Notes: a model not told the origin generated them from the sequence alone. DNA of 23,319 nt from Silene noctiflora (GCA_009801015.1 VHZZ01000589.1:76698-100016); one strand, 5' to 3'; positions 1 through 11,223 are shown, counted from the stretch's first letter. Made by a program: numbers and translations.

Positions 1-366
1 ATGATGCTAAACAATTGTTGTGAAAGTTTTAACAACATAAAAATACTCCATTTCATAATTAAACAGTACATAATTTGGAGCCTCACACGTGAGAACGGCA
101 GGTTAACACTGGATAAGTCGCCTGAGACTTATTTTTGGTGGTAGTTAACAAAAAATAGGAATGTAAGGTAGTTGAAAGCAAAAAAAAAAAAAGGTAGTTG
201 TTCGCAAATGGCCATAAATGTAAGGTGGTTTCTGACAAAAAACTCTATTAATTATGCGAATTGCTTTCAAAATTGGTAAGTCCTATAGTATTTCTAAAAC
301 ATTATTAGAAATTCGGCGTCAATTTTCAAATTTATACTTGAAATCGGTCCAAATTAAAATTATTCC
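1..366. other. AT-rich flank, no gene seen
   Basis: No coding sequence is supported. A short repeated motif (AATGTAAGGTAGTTG, then AATGTAAGGTGGTTT) brackets a poly-A run of 13 at about 181-193, suggesting a small degenerate tandem repeat or transposon edge at about 155-240. Confidence 0.4.
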
Positions 367-638
367 CACAGCTCTCCTCACAAAGGCAAAACAATTGCAT
401 CAGAGCATGAATAAGAGGATTGAGAAGGTCAGAAATATGCAGTAGTTTCCCTACGATAACAAAGATATTATTATATCTAGACCGCCCAGAAGAAAAAATG
501 AAAACGTTATGGCAACAAAAAAACACCGCAACTGGCCATTTATTCACCAACATCCAACTTTTGTAGAGCATCAGTTCTACAACTCGGTGAAGACGAAGAT
601 ACTTCAGCTACTTTTTCTCCTTTCAGCTTACGTATAAT
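367..638 (-). pseudogene. Chimeric, internally deleted copy of the demethylase gene (exon 8 piece joined to 3' flank)
   Basis: Bases about 554-638 match 14060-14150, part of demethylase exon 8, at roughly 90 percent by eye; the frame survives ([26 protein letters not shown]), then stops. Bases about 367-552 match the demethylase 3' flank at about 10763-10957 with small gaps. The join falls where exon 8 and the 3' flank share ATTACA (14056-14061 and 10955-10960), so the copy looks like a duplicated demethylase gene that lost about 3.1 kb at this 6-bp microhomology. No match to demethylase sequence is evident on either side. It has no JmjC ligands and is surely non-functional as an enzyme. Confidence 0.8.
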
Positions 639-1058
639 CTTCAACTAAAATGATCCGTATATTGGTAGACATAATTTAGAATAATTGTTTTGTTAATTAC
701 AAGTGAGATTGATATTCCTATGAACTGAGTAAGGATATGCAGTTTGCTCGGGATTATCACATGAATTTCAATGTTGCCATATAAAAACGTGCTCAATGTT
801 GGACTTGACCCTACACCTAATCGCACTGGCCAACCAACCGGTACAAAAATGGCACAGTGCATAAACACAAATTACTTATATAGAATTGTCTTGCATATTA
901 AAACAATACATTAACATACATAACGGAGCTGGTCTCACCTTTGAAACCGTCTCACACAAAATTCATCAAATCACACAAATGACCAATCTTTAGATTATTA
1001 CAAGGATGAAGGAGTAAAACACTAAAAATATGCATGGCAAATGAAAAACTTGGTTTAT
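639..1058 (-). other. 3' flank/3' UTR of the peptidase gene
   Basis: Immediately after the TAA, AATAAA occurs on the minus strand (1059-1054), overlapping the stop and probably too close to serve as poly(A) signal; an AATAAT lies about 60 bases further (near 997-1002). Nothing else gene-like is seen down to the demethylase fragment. Confidence 0.4.
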
Positions 1059-4000
1059 TTAATCAATCCAAGAGGCATTCACAGCTTTGGCCATAAAGCT
1101 ATATCGATCTGCAGCTTCGTCAATCTGTATAACAAAGTAAGACGGAATATATGAGCGAGATTTAGTGACGGAAACTATAAAAGTTCTCCCTCCAAGTGTC
1201 CCTGATTGCCGCTATCCGGCGACAACCACACCCTACCCTTGCTCTGCAATGATATCCCGACCAAACAAAACCCGTCGCAAAGATTCCAGCCCTCGGATAG
1301 TATAAGTTGGGAGATGTCAGTTACTACTTTACTAGCTGCTAAACGAACGCCCTGGGGCCTGGGGGCGTCTTTTATTATTTGCTTTCTAATAAATACGAGG
1401 CAGTAGTACCAACCAGTTTTTGTGTCGAACGTCCAGCTCCGTGTCCAGCATTGCACTCTATCCGACAAATAATTGGATTTATCTGAGGGGTGTTCTTCAA
1501 ACTTGTGCACAGAACGTACTGCATTGTCTGCATATATGTATAGTAACGACTTTCAGAGAATTTAAATCTATGCAAGTTTCAAGACTATCATCTTCGAGAT
1601 CTTACATCTAGCTAAATCGTATCACTATTTTTCTCTTAGTCATTGTCCTAGAAGACTGAATAGGATAGCACAAGATATTGCAAAGCATAGATCAGTGATG
1701 CAAGGTTTGATTGCACGATCAAAAATCATTTATATTTAATATCAAATACTTCATCCATCACGTTTATATTGTCTTCATTTGACTAGAGATCAAATTTTAG
1801 ATACAACGATGAAATATCGTTAGTCATTATGTTACTTAACAAGGATACTGTTAAGTTCACTTCTTCATTTTAGTAGATACAGAAACAAAAGAATAGATGG
1901 ACTAAAAATGAAATGAGAATACTCCATCCGTTCTGGTCAATAGTTTACATTTGCTTTATTTTCCCCTAAGAAAATAAAACAAACGTAAACTATTGACTGA
2001 GACAGAGGGAGTAATATAAATGAGATGGAGTCGTGTGTTCAACATGCTACTCTTTCATTAGGTCTGAGGTCATGATTATATTACATGGGATAAAACTTAC
2101 AGCCAGCAACTTCAGGGTATGCAATGGCAGCACACGATCATCATGGTCAGCTGTGAATAACATGGTAGCAGGATACTGAGACGAATGATCGGGTGACTGT
2201 TTCCATGGCCTCCTCACATTATGCAGCGGTGAGTACCTGCAAAGAAGGAAGATCTTAACTGTTGGAACCTATAGAAAAACAATACAACCGTGGAATGACT
2301 GTAAATATGGTCAAATGCCATTCGTTAGGCGCATTCAAACAGGAGCTAACAGCGATACTTGTGGAAGATTAACTCTTAGGCTCCTCGCAACACATTGTCA
2401 ATTACACAGTTTATTGCCTTGGTACAACATATGCGGTTGTTTTGAACAGGGTCACTGCCATATTCACTGAAATACCAGATTTTCCATACAATTATCTCTC
2501 AACCAACATACTTTCGCTGACTTGAATGCTCAGAGCAGAGGACGATGGATTTCATGTTGACTGAATTGAAGAGCGAAATATGTCGAACACTTGAGATCTA
2601 CGTGGTACTTGAGACTTTTCTGGGTGATAGGCTGGTTGTAAAGACAAGAATCTTTAACAGTGGTCTTTCGCCATCTCTCATACTGTTCAAATGGGTCCGA
2701 AACACTCTACTTTCAACAGCGGGGAAATAAAGCATACATTCAGTCCCTTTTATCCCGCTATAGACGAGAAACTTTGTAGCAATGAGGTTCTTACTAGCCA
2801 TGTCAGGCGACTTAAGTGCAACCTTAGGAGTTAGGATGGCTTTATGTCATATCAGTGCAGTTTATATGTATTTTCAGAAACATGACGAACGTTTTCAAAT
2901 TTCACCACAATGATATAGCCAGATGGTTTGACTTTAAAAGTAAAACGATACTGAAAAAATGAGGAATAGAGAGCACGCCTTATGCACTTAGGCAAACATG
3001 TTGGATAAGGGAGTGTGATAAACTCAACAAGAAATACAATACTGCAGTACTCACTTTATAAGCCATTGGAATTCTTCCTCTTTGTCTGAGCAACCATAGT
3101 CTGAGGTCCAAGCATGACCTATAAAACAAACAACCAAGTCAAAAAGTTCACCGAAGGCAGGAAAGCAATGAAATCATCTAAAGAAATTCCTCACCAATGG
3201 TAAATTTATGGAACCGAAGCATGTCCATAACACCAGCATGCGCCAAAGCGCAACCAAAGAGATCCGGTCTCTAAGCAAAAAAAAAATCACAGTAAAGTCA
3301 TATGGGCAAAACTGTAGAAGCTTTGCGAGGAACCATACAGAAGTAGAAGCTGCCAGATACCTGATTGATACAAGCACCAACAAGAAGACCACCGTTACTT
3401 TCTCCTTCAATACACAAGTTCTTAGGTTGTGTATAACCTTTAGAAACAAGAAACTCAGCTGCAGCTATGAAGTCATCAAAGCAGTTTTGCTTCTTAGCAA
3501 GCGATCCTGCCTTATGCCACTCTTCTCCATATTCACCACCACCCCGGATATTAGCTACGCAGAATACAGCACCAATGTGCTGCAAAAGAACTATACGACT
3601 AACATCAAAAGATGGTGTAATGCTTATGTTAAACCCACCATAACCATATAATAGGCATGGGTGTGATCCGTCTAGAGAAATCCCCTTCCTTGCCACAATG
3701 AACATTGGTATCTTAGTACCATCTTTGCTTGACACAAATACCTACAAGAAACATGTTCTTTATAAGTTATCATTACAAGCCTGTGGAAAGAAAATGATGC
3801 ATGGCAAATGAGGCATTCATGTTCTTTTGATGGCACCGAACTGTTAATGTGGTAGCAGTTATCCCGACATCCTATAAAAACAGATCCGTGTTATTCCTTT
3901 TGGTTTGTCCAAATAAGATTGGGTAAGCCTTCCCCCTATCTCACAAAAAACTTTTTAGGGCTCTTGTTTTAATGGACCGTGAATGCCCAAACTTGTGCAC

Positions 4001-7000
4001 GACTACTAATTACAGAGTAATATTAGACTTCAACATTGGGAGCATTGCAGATTTGCAGGATATAGTTTGTTTGAAGAAATAGTCTTCATGCAGGATGTAG
4101 ACTAAAATGCAAGAGGACAATTTCAGATCTCATGCCTTAAAGATATTCATTAATCCATTTATTACTCCGTATTTTAGGAATTCTTGGAGTTATTAATGCA
4201 GAGGGACTGCTGGAGTAAGCTGAACTTTAATTGAAGAAAAATCCATGAAAAATACACAGCAATAGAACTACATATTACAATCATAACAACGATATAGTGA
4301 GATTAAATACCTGATCAATCTGAAACTTGGAACGGTCGAATTTATGGACATCAGTTTCTCTGAATATCTTCATCTGTGGAATATTGGCTTTTAAATCACA
4401 TTGAAAGATCAAACCAGGGGACAAGAAGCTTGTAAACCTAAAAAAGACGACACTGTCTTTCCGCTGTCCAAAGATGTCATCGACAGATCCAATGTCTAAG
4501 GGTAAGTGATGCAGCAGTTGACCAGTCTCAAGATCTCTAACCTCCAGAACGTGTTTCACATTGCTCAGGTAACAGACAAGCAATTGATTTATGTTGACAG
4601 CTATGGCTGATTCAAGAACATCCTTCTCAGATTGAGGAATCACATCACTCCATAAGCTTGGAGTATTCAGGTCAACGCGGACTAACTTATATTTTGGAGC
4701 ATTCTTATTAGTTCGAAAAGTGAACACGGTATCATCATTAGTAACGACACCATAAAACGCGTCAAAGCTATCAATAAGCTTTGTGAAAGGAAGAGCATTT
4801 TCTCCTCCACGGAAACCTTCAAGGCCATCAGACAGGGTGCTCAAATCTAAATAGTATACTTTGTTTGCCACATCACAACTTTCTGTAGTATAGAGCAGAA
4901 GATACTGAAAGACATAAGCAGAGCATAAATATATTATTACCATGCTCAGATTACACATAAAAGAAACATGTACGAGTCCAACAGGTTACATTGAAGAAAC
5001 CTTTCAGACAGCAACTATAAACCTTCGTCTCAAAGGCACACGAGACATCAAAGTGATGAGGCCCGTGGTGAAAAATGCACAATGCGTGAGGCAAAGGCTT
5101 GCACCTCATCTCGCGAGGCGCGTAACTTTTGCAGACAAATTTGTATTTTAAAAAAAAATATACTGTGCATCATACCTTTATCTGGATATTATAGAGAGTT
5201 AAAACTTAAAATGCAAGGTTGAGATAACAAGGCAAAAGGAAGGGCAGGATATAATTTGTGTCTAGGCACGCCCAAGGCGAGTTTATCAAAGCTGAGCTAT
5301 GAGTTTCTCATAAGAGTATCAATTACCTTCCCATCATCAGTTATGTAAGCCTGAAAGGCATGTTCTGGGTTTTCAGGGTCTTTCCAGCACAAAATATCGT
5401 CGGACTGGTCAGTACCAACAAAATGGTAATACAACGCTTGGTTGAGGTTTGGATTTGATTCAGTTTCAGAATCCGTTATATGTCCGACACTGCACCAAAG
5501 ATCCATAAGAACGGCGTAAAGCACAATGATTCCGTAGAATTAATACAGCTATGAAATTAATAAACATATTTATGTCCAATTCATAGGTTCGGCAGTATAA
5601 TCAGATATAGTTCCTTCTGTTTCATTTACTATCTAAGCATCGATGCAGTCATAGTGAATAATACTCTAATCTACTCAACACAACAATGAAGGAATTTTAT
5701 TTAAGCTGTAGATCTAACCAACAAATTTGGATCAAATGTAAAACAATGGTCACTCACTTGGGTGGTGGAAAGCGGACATAAAAGAATCCTTTACTGTCAT
5801 GTGTCCATATAATGTTACTGAACTTCACCTGCAATAACACAATGCTCATCATGTCTGAGTGCTATCATCACTTTCACAGTCATATTCTTATTAACTTATA
5901 AAAACACCACACTCACCCAGGACAAAGTGTCGGGTTCAACAGTCCGGTCATCAGTTCTCATTACTTTGATTGTTGACCAGTCACTCCCACTTGAACTCAA
6001 CCCATAAGCGAAATATTTGGCATCCTCACTCACAGAATAGGTGCTCAGGGACACTGTTCCATCATCACTAAGCTGGTTAGGATCCAGCAACACCTCTGCC
6101 TTCCCATCCAATTTATCCTGCGAAAAACCGTACACAAGGACCACGCCTCCATTTTTGTTATCCAAACAAAACCATAGTCTTTCATTTACATGTCAAACCT
6201 GAAATTACATAAACTACAACCCAAAAAAAAAATTACAACTACTACGTAGACTTGGCAAACGGGTCAACCGGGTCAGTTTCAGATGGGGTGAGTTCGGGTC
6301 TGGTCACTTTCGGGTTTGCAATAGTTCGGATGGAGTCATCCGGTTCATGTCATTTTCGGGTAAACTATTATCAATAACATTCGGATCGAGTTATATTGAA
6401 TCGGGTCAAATTGGGTTTTAAGTTCAGGATGCGGGTCGGGTCAATTTTACAAGGTCTAACTACTAGTACTACATTTACTTGACGGGATCACAAGGTTTTT
6501 CTCGGTTTCCGGGTACGAAACGTAATTACACCTTATGACGGAGTGTGGATTAGACGTTAAGGGGGTGAGAAAGTCGAGTAGGTTACTTTTTTATTGATTG
6601 TGAGCAAAGGGGCATATTTATTTTAATTAAAGGTAAACAAATTATGAGGGGGACGACAACTTCCCCCTTGCTAGCTCCCGCCTGGCTCCGCCACTGATTA
6701 CACCATAGCAAGTCACAATTTCAATTATCCTCCAACTTCGATTTCATCGATTAAATAAAGCAAGACAAATGATTATCAGAAATGAGTACAATTATTTTCA
6801 ACAACAATTAGCTAAAATAGTTAACCTGAATATATAGCACATCTTGCTGTTGAAGACCGGAATTATGGAAGTAAAAATACTTGTTAGAACGCTTAAAAGG
6901 CGGATGATAGCGAGGATAATTGAAAAGCTTAGCGACTTTATCCTTAAGTTTGTCTCTCAATTCGCATTCTTGGAGCACTGTTTCAGTTAGTTTCACTTGT

Positions 7001-9009
7001 TCATTCACAAATTCAACAGTCTCTTTTGAATCTGCATCTTCCAGCCTGAATAATTTCCATTAATAATTTAAGGCAATCTATGTAGTTTAGGAAAATCTGG
7101 AAGAACAATTACGATAATTAATCTCAAATACCAAAATCTCATAATTTCTTTTTAAATAAGATAACTAATAATTATAATAATTTATTTCATTAAATTATTA
7201 TCTTTTCATTAAAATTACTCTTTTAATCAACTTATATGAAACTAATTCCCGCATGACAATCAAACGAGGCCTTGATTAAAATATAAATAATTTTTTTTTA
7301 TAAAACTATAAATTAATACATTTTATTGATGCTATCATTTGAGAACAACGCGACTTATATTACATATAAAACAAAACAGTAACCGTTTTTATATTTCCGT
7401 GACAAAAAACTGAGATAATTTATAATTGGAATTATTAACTTTGTGATAAAAAACTATGTTCTTAAAAAAAATACATTTCAATACGCTACTTCTCTTTAAT
7501 TAATTTTGAGTTCCAACTTTTTATTTCTCAAATAAAAATGTAATGATGGGAAAAAATGAACCATTAATAAGACACCATTATTATATAAGTAATTTATCAA
7601 AAAAAAAAAAAAAAAAAACTCCATATGCCGTGCATTTATTGCACGAGATCTAAACTAGTATGAACATCAACTTACTGTGAATTCACTAAGGGGGCGTTTG
7701 GTTCGTGCGTGAGTATGGATTTGGAATTAGGAATCATACCCAAGTGTTATGGGTTTGAAACTTATGGTTGAGCCAGTACCTCATGGTTTCTGAGATGCGG
7801 CTGAAGTGAAAGCCACTGCTTCCCATTTGGTAGGAATTTTTTTTCATTCGAAGTAGACACCACTCGGGCTAAGACATAACTTTTACTTGTTCAAATAACA
7901 ATTAAGGTGAAGCAGGGTCAGGAACAACGAATCTCTTTATGATATCCATTTTGCAAGTTCGTTATTACGGGTAGTTCCTACAAAGGATCATGAAGCTCAA
8001 ACGTAAGGAGCTCCGCTCGGGATCTAGCCTTGTGATACCTCTAGTGTCTCCGACCCGGTAAATAAAGTCGTTTTTGTCCCGAAAGTCCTAGTTTTAGGGG
8101 ATTTCTCATACCTTGTATTTGTTTCAATTCTGGGTGGAATTGGGTTGAACTCCACCAAAATTAAAAAAAAATCTAAAATATAACATTAAAAAACTTATTT
8201 CAAACCCATACCTCATACCTTTATTAGTTGAAACAAACCCTCCCTAATTGATTTTAAGATAAAACCTCTTTAAAATTATAAACTGGACTTTTTATCTAGC
8301 GTAAATGTGCGGCCCATGCTTGATAATAAACTTAACAGTCTTAGACACAATTCGCCTCGCGTCAAGTTGGGTCACGTCATTTCAAATGGTTTGGTCAGTT
8401 TCGAACGTTAAGTCATCGAATCATTTCAAATTTAGATCACTCTTAATCAGATCAACAATTAGGTCTAAACTCTAAATGTACTTGTAGCCTCGTAGGCTCT
8501 TGTAGATCAATTCGTTTTACGTGAAATTTACTCACAACCAGTATATGATTCTATTTTTCTAGATATAAAGTCACTTCCTTTTAAGTTTAGTTCTTGTAAA
8601 TTAAGTTTAATTTAATTTTTATAAATTCAATTTAGTTCAGCTCTTATAAACTCAGCTTAGAAATATTTAGCTCAATTCACACCTATTTTTCTACTAGTTC
8701 AGATTCTATAAGGTTAGTTTAGCTCCTATAAATTCAATTCAATTAAGTGGAGCTCCTATAAATTTAGTTCAGATCAGTAAAATTATGTTTAAAAAAACAT
8801 GGCCATGCATATATGTTTGAAAAAAAAAAGTTAGAAAGAACATACCATCGGTAAGGATCAGGGACTGGAACGCCAAAAAAATCGTCAACGACAGAATTAT
8901 CCCGACGAGTGTAAGGGTAGCTTAGGGGACCGCAGAAGGCGGAGGAAGACACAGGGAATGTTTTTCTTTTTTTTTTGGTGAAACAGAAGCGGGAAAAAAC
9001 CCAACACAT
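1059..9009 (-). CDS. Prolyl oligopeptidase (prolyl endopeptidase, S9A), 12 exons, complete
   Basis: Serine peptidase that cuts short peptides after proline. Exons, 5' to 3' on the minus strand: 9009-8846, 7045-6826, 6117-5917, 5828-5758, 5489-5327, 4904-4311, 3741-3361, 3270-3195, 3118-3055, 2236-2101, 1527-1414, 1124-1059. All junctions are GT-AG, phases agree, and they give 749 aa plus TAA. Seen: N-terminal block with DPYRWLED (about 51-58); a propeller-region middle (about 100-470); hydrolase blocks GYGGF and [16 protein letters not shown]; nucleophile Ser586 in GESNGG; the acid in ADHDDRV (about 674-680); His719 in NAGHGAGR. Length is close to the usual roughly 730 aa of plant cytosolic enzymes, plus a short basic N-terminal extension. 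The start is the ATG at 9009; the frame opens further upstream only through a TTG. The residue before the catalytic Ser is Glu, where family members usually have Gly. The sequence resembles the Caryophyllaceae peptide cyclase PCY1 in places, but the GHGAGR block is of the ordinary oligopeptidase type. Family assignment is very secure; location in the cell is open. Confidence 0.96.
1922..2011. mobile_element. Stowaway-like MITE in peptidase intron 10
   Basis: A 90-bp element flanked by TA (1920-1921 and 2012-2013). Ends read CTCCATCCGT and, reversed, CTCCCTCTGT, matching the Stowaway/mariner CTCCCTCCGT signature. Inverted arms match at 25 of the first 33 bases, including a shared CAATAGTTTAC block. 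Confidence 0.85.
6253..6452. repeat. GGGTC/CGGGT-rich degenerate repeat, peptidase intron 2
   Basis: Words such as CGGGTCA, TTCGGGT and GCGGGTCGGGTCAATTTT recur about ten times in 200 bases. It looks like a degenerate tandem repeat of transposon origin. No coding potential is seen. Confidence 0.5.
6533..6696. mobile_element. hAT-like MITE in peptidase intron 2
   Basis: A 164-bp segment flanked by the 8-bp direct repeat ATTACACC (6525-6532 and 6697-6704). The right end reversed starts CAGTGGCGGAGCC, the left end TTATGACGGAGTG; the core TG.CGGAG is shared. An 8-bp duplication and a CAG end fit the hAT superfamily. The left terminus is decayed. Confidence 0.6.
7599..7618. repeat. Poly-A microsatellite, peptidase intron 1
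   Basis: A run of about 20 A on the plus strand next to an AT-rich stretch. Length is likely variable and prone to sequencing error. Confidence 0.85.
7690..8244. mobile_element. Tourist-like (PIF/Harbinger) element in peptidase intron 1
   Basis: TAA on both sides (7687-7689, 8245-8247) and ends GGGGGCGTTTGGTT and, reversed, GGGAGGGTTTGTTT (11 of 14 match) fit a PIF/Harbinger-type element of 555 bp. Its outer parts are AT/TG-rich and weakly complementary; the middle (about 7760-8100) is more GC-rich and unlike the arms, so it may be a nested insertion I cannot name. Confidence 0.6.
8578..8780. repeat. Degenerate tandem repeat, peptidase intron 1
   Basis: A loosely repeated unit of the type TAGTTCAGCTCYTATAAATTCA recurs across this stretch (for example near 8630-8650, 8720-8745 and 8750-8775). 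Copies are diverged. Confidence 0.5.
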
Positions 9010-9100
9010 TGGGAATGTTGGTAATGAATGAAACTTGTTGATGAGTAACAAGATTAGGGTACTTGAACAAACTTGTGTAGATGTATTTGTAATACTAAAG

Positions 9101-9108
9101 CTTTTATA
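9101..9108 (-). promoter_or_regulatory. TATA box of the peptidase gene
   Basis: On the minus strand CCTATAAAAGC lies about 92-99 bases upstream of the ATG at 9009. A start site about 30 bases downstream would give a leader of roughly 60-70 bases. There is no ATG between the box and the chosen start. Confidence 0.6.
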
Positions 9109-9109
9109 G

Positions 9110-10686
9110 GAAAAGATAAACGGAGTACTCGGAATACAGACGGAGTAAAAAATATTACGAGTATCGTCGATTATTTATTGCATAATAAAAACATTCAAAA
9201 TTGTTTCGATTATCTATTATTATTTGATCATATTTTTCGGTACAACTCTAAAATATTGCGGAGTACTCTTTGCAAGTCTGTACTTTGTAAGAGATGCACA
9301 TTATTTGCGTAATTTGAGGGATGGCATCTTAAGGAATGTCGTGGTTGACTTCGAAATATAAATATATAATACGATCATTATTCGTTTTAAACTTAAAACT
9401 TAACAAATATATACCAAATTACATGACAAGTTAATTATCTAAGAAATATATACCAAAAGTTTTGTGTTTATTACCACCAAGAGGTAGTATTTAACCCGTT
9501 TTTAAAATCCGTCTTAATCAATTATGAAGAATCTAAAAACACTTTTAATAACTATTAATGTGGTACGTGCCTTAGTTAAACAAAGAATAACAACATTTTA
9601 ACGTATAATATAAGACGTAGACTTTCTAATTTTGATTAGTTCGTCGACGATGCATGCATCCAACATCTTAGCCATAAAATTGTACTTGGCGTATACGGAG
9701 TATATACGAGTAGAATACATTATCTTAATAGTTTAGTCCTACCTGATAATGTTGTAAATTAGCCAATAAATATGGATTAATAAATTGTAATAAATTCAGA
9801 CGTGCAAAAGACTCCTCAGCTGCAAAATACAAAATGGCAAGAAATTGGCAGCGGAATTAGGGGTGTCAGTGAGGCAGGGTATAGGTGGTTACTATACCGT
9901 AATTGTTCTGATTGAAGCGGAATTAGGGGTGTCATCATTGTATTTTGGTTTGATAGAATAACTTGAAAGTTGGAATTGTAATCAATAGAATTAAGTAATG
10001 AGCTAAAATGTATTTAAATGAAAATATTTTTATACCATAAAGTTAATAATTTCAATTTATAATTTTTCTCAATTTTTTTGTCACAAAACTATAACAATGA
10101 TTACAACTTTGTTCTTGTAGGGAGTATAGATCAAGTCATTATCTAATAATAGGATTAAAAAAACTAACAATTTGTAGTTTTATACCAATTTTATTTATTT
10201 TAATTAAAATATTAGAGTTTAGTGAAAATAATACTCCCTCCTATTCAGCCTAATGTTCTCCTTTCTCTAATATATGTGAGGAGTATTATAATGAGAGGGG
10301 AACATTAGGCTGAATATGAGGGAGTATATATATTAAAGTTTAGTAAAAATGATATAATTTGATGAAATAAATTGTAATTATTAGTTTCTTTATTTAGTAA
10401 AAAACTTTTTTTGTCAAAAACCTACTACCTCACTTTCAAAAATACTAACCAACATTTTAGTTTTTGCATTTTGTTATCAAATCATAGTTCAACGAGTACT
10501 CGAGCAATAAACCTAAAGCAATTTTAGGTTGGCCATTTAGAATCTCCAAATTGAAAATGTATTTTTAAATCAAATCCAAAATCTTAATTAATATGGCTTC
10601 ATAGAGAAAAATCATATTTTTTTAAAAAAATTGACAATTAAAAAGGTTTGAATTGCATACTCGTGCAATTTTACACGGATTTAAGA
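9110..10686. other. Intergenic spacer, AT-rich
   Basis: Apart from the Stowaway element at 10234-10324, I see two short direct repeats: 19 bases (AGCGGAATTAGGGGTGTCA) at 9850-9868 and 9916-9934, and 25 bases starting at 10469 that recur at 10738. Several CGGAGTAC/GGAGTAT words occur (9122, 9695), typical MITE-edge debris. No supported gene. Confidence 0.5.
10234..10324. mobile_element. Stowaway-like MITE in the intergenic spacer
   Basis: A 91-bp element with TA on both sides (10232-10233, 10325-10326). Ends are CTCCCTCCTATTCAGCC and, reversed, CTCCCTCATATTCAGCC; 26 of the first 28 bases match. The high arm identity suggests a fairly recent insertion compared with the other MITEs here. Confidence 0.88.
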
Positions 10687-10762
10687 TTAGTAATATTTGT
10701 AAAACAATATTAACGGAATTACTTTTTTCAGTGTCGATTTTGTTATCAAATCATAGTTCGAC
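10469..10762. repeat. 25-bp direct repeat pair
   Basis: TTTTGTTATCAAATCATAGTTC plus three bases occurs at 10469-10493 and again at 10738-10762 with one mismatch, 269 bases apart. Flanking similarity is faint. It may mark a small duplication or the ends of a relic element. Confidence 0.55.
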
Positions 10763-10951
10763 AGCACTCTTCGCAACAGAAAAACAATAAAAGAGGATAG
10801 TCCAGACTCCAGAGTTATGTTTGCATCTAAGCACGAGTTAGGGATGAAGGCCCGGAAAATGCAGTACTTTCCGTTTAAGTATGTTATATCCAGACCGCCA
10901 AGGAAAAAAAATGAAAACGCCAATGGCAACAAAAAACACCGCGACTGGCCA

Positions 10952-10957
10952 TTTATT
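10952..10957 (-). terminator. Candidate poly(A) signal of the demethylase gene
   Basis: AATAAA on the minus strand, 267 bases past the stop at 11224. The same AATAAATGGCC context is kept in the chimeric fragment at 541-550, which shows that this 3' flank is part of what was duplicated. Confidence 0.45.
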
Positions 10958-11223
10958 ACAGCATGACAGAATTCGTTCAGGACATCCTATACTAATTACA
11001 TTACAAAGGATATCCAATCAAATGTTTGATGACATTGAACAATTTCTCTACCACATACACAAAATACCAATCGACATGCTCAATGTGCTCATGGGAAAAA
11101 TAAACCCAGTCAAATGGTAACAATGTATTACCTGAATCACATCAATGTATATAATGTTGATAGGGTGAATGCTAGATCAATTGAAGAATGAAATTAAGCT
11201 AAACTTGGCGAAGAAGAAAAACT

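Noticed and set aside
641-868. Possible tRNA-like or SINE promoter boxes on the minus strand near 790-850 (TTGGCCAGTGCGATTAGG ... GGTCAAGTCC)
   Set aside because: The B-box-like word is suggestive but spacing is too short and no cloverleaf stem pairs; not enough for a tRNA or SINE call.
3208-3651. 147-codon open frame on the plus strand
   Set aside because: Antisense of peptidase exons 7 and 8, which carry the catalytic Ser block; no independent coding signal.
4942-5151. 69-codon plus-strand frame in peptidase intron 5
   Set aside because: No homology recognised and the only clear signal here is the flanking minus-strand exons; short chance frame.
9009-9051. Longer peptidase start at 9051 giving 14 more residues
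   Set aside because: The codon at 9051 is TTG, not ATG; the first ATG in frame is at 9009 and no ATG lies between the TATA box and it.
10687-10932. 81-codon frame on the minus strand downstream of the demethylase
   Set aside because: Lies in the demethylase 3' flank; the homologous stretch near 367-552 does not preserve the frame, so it is not under coding constraint.
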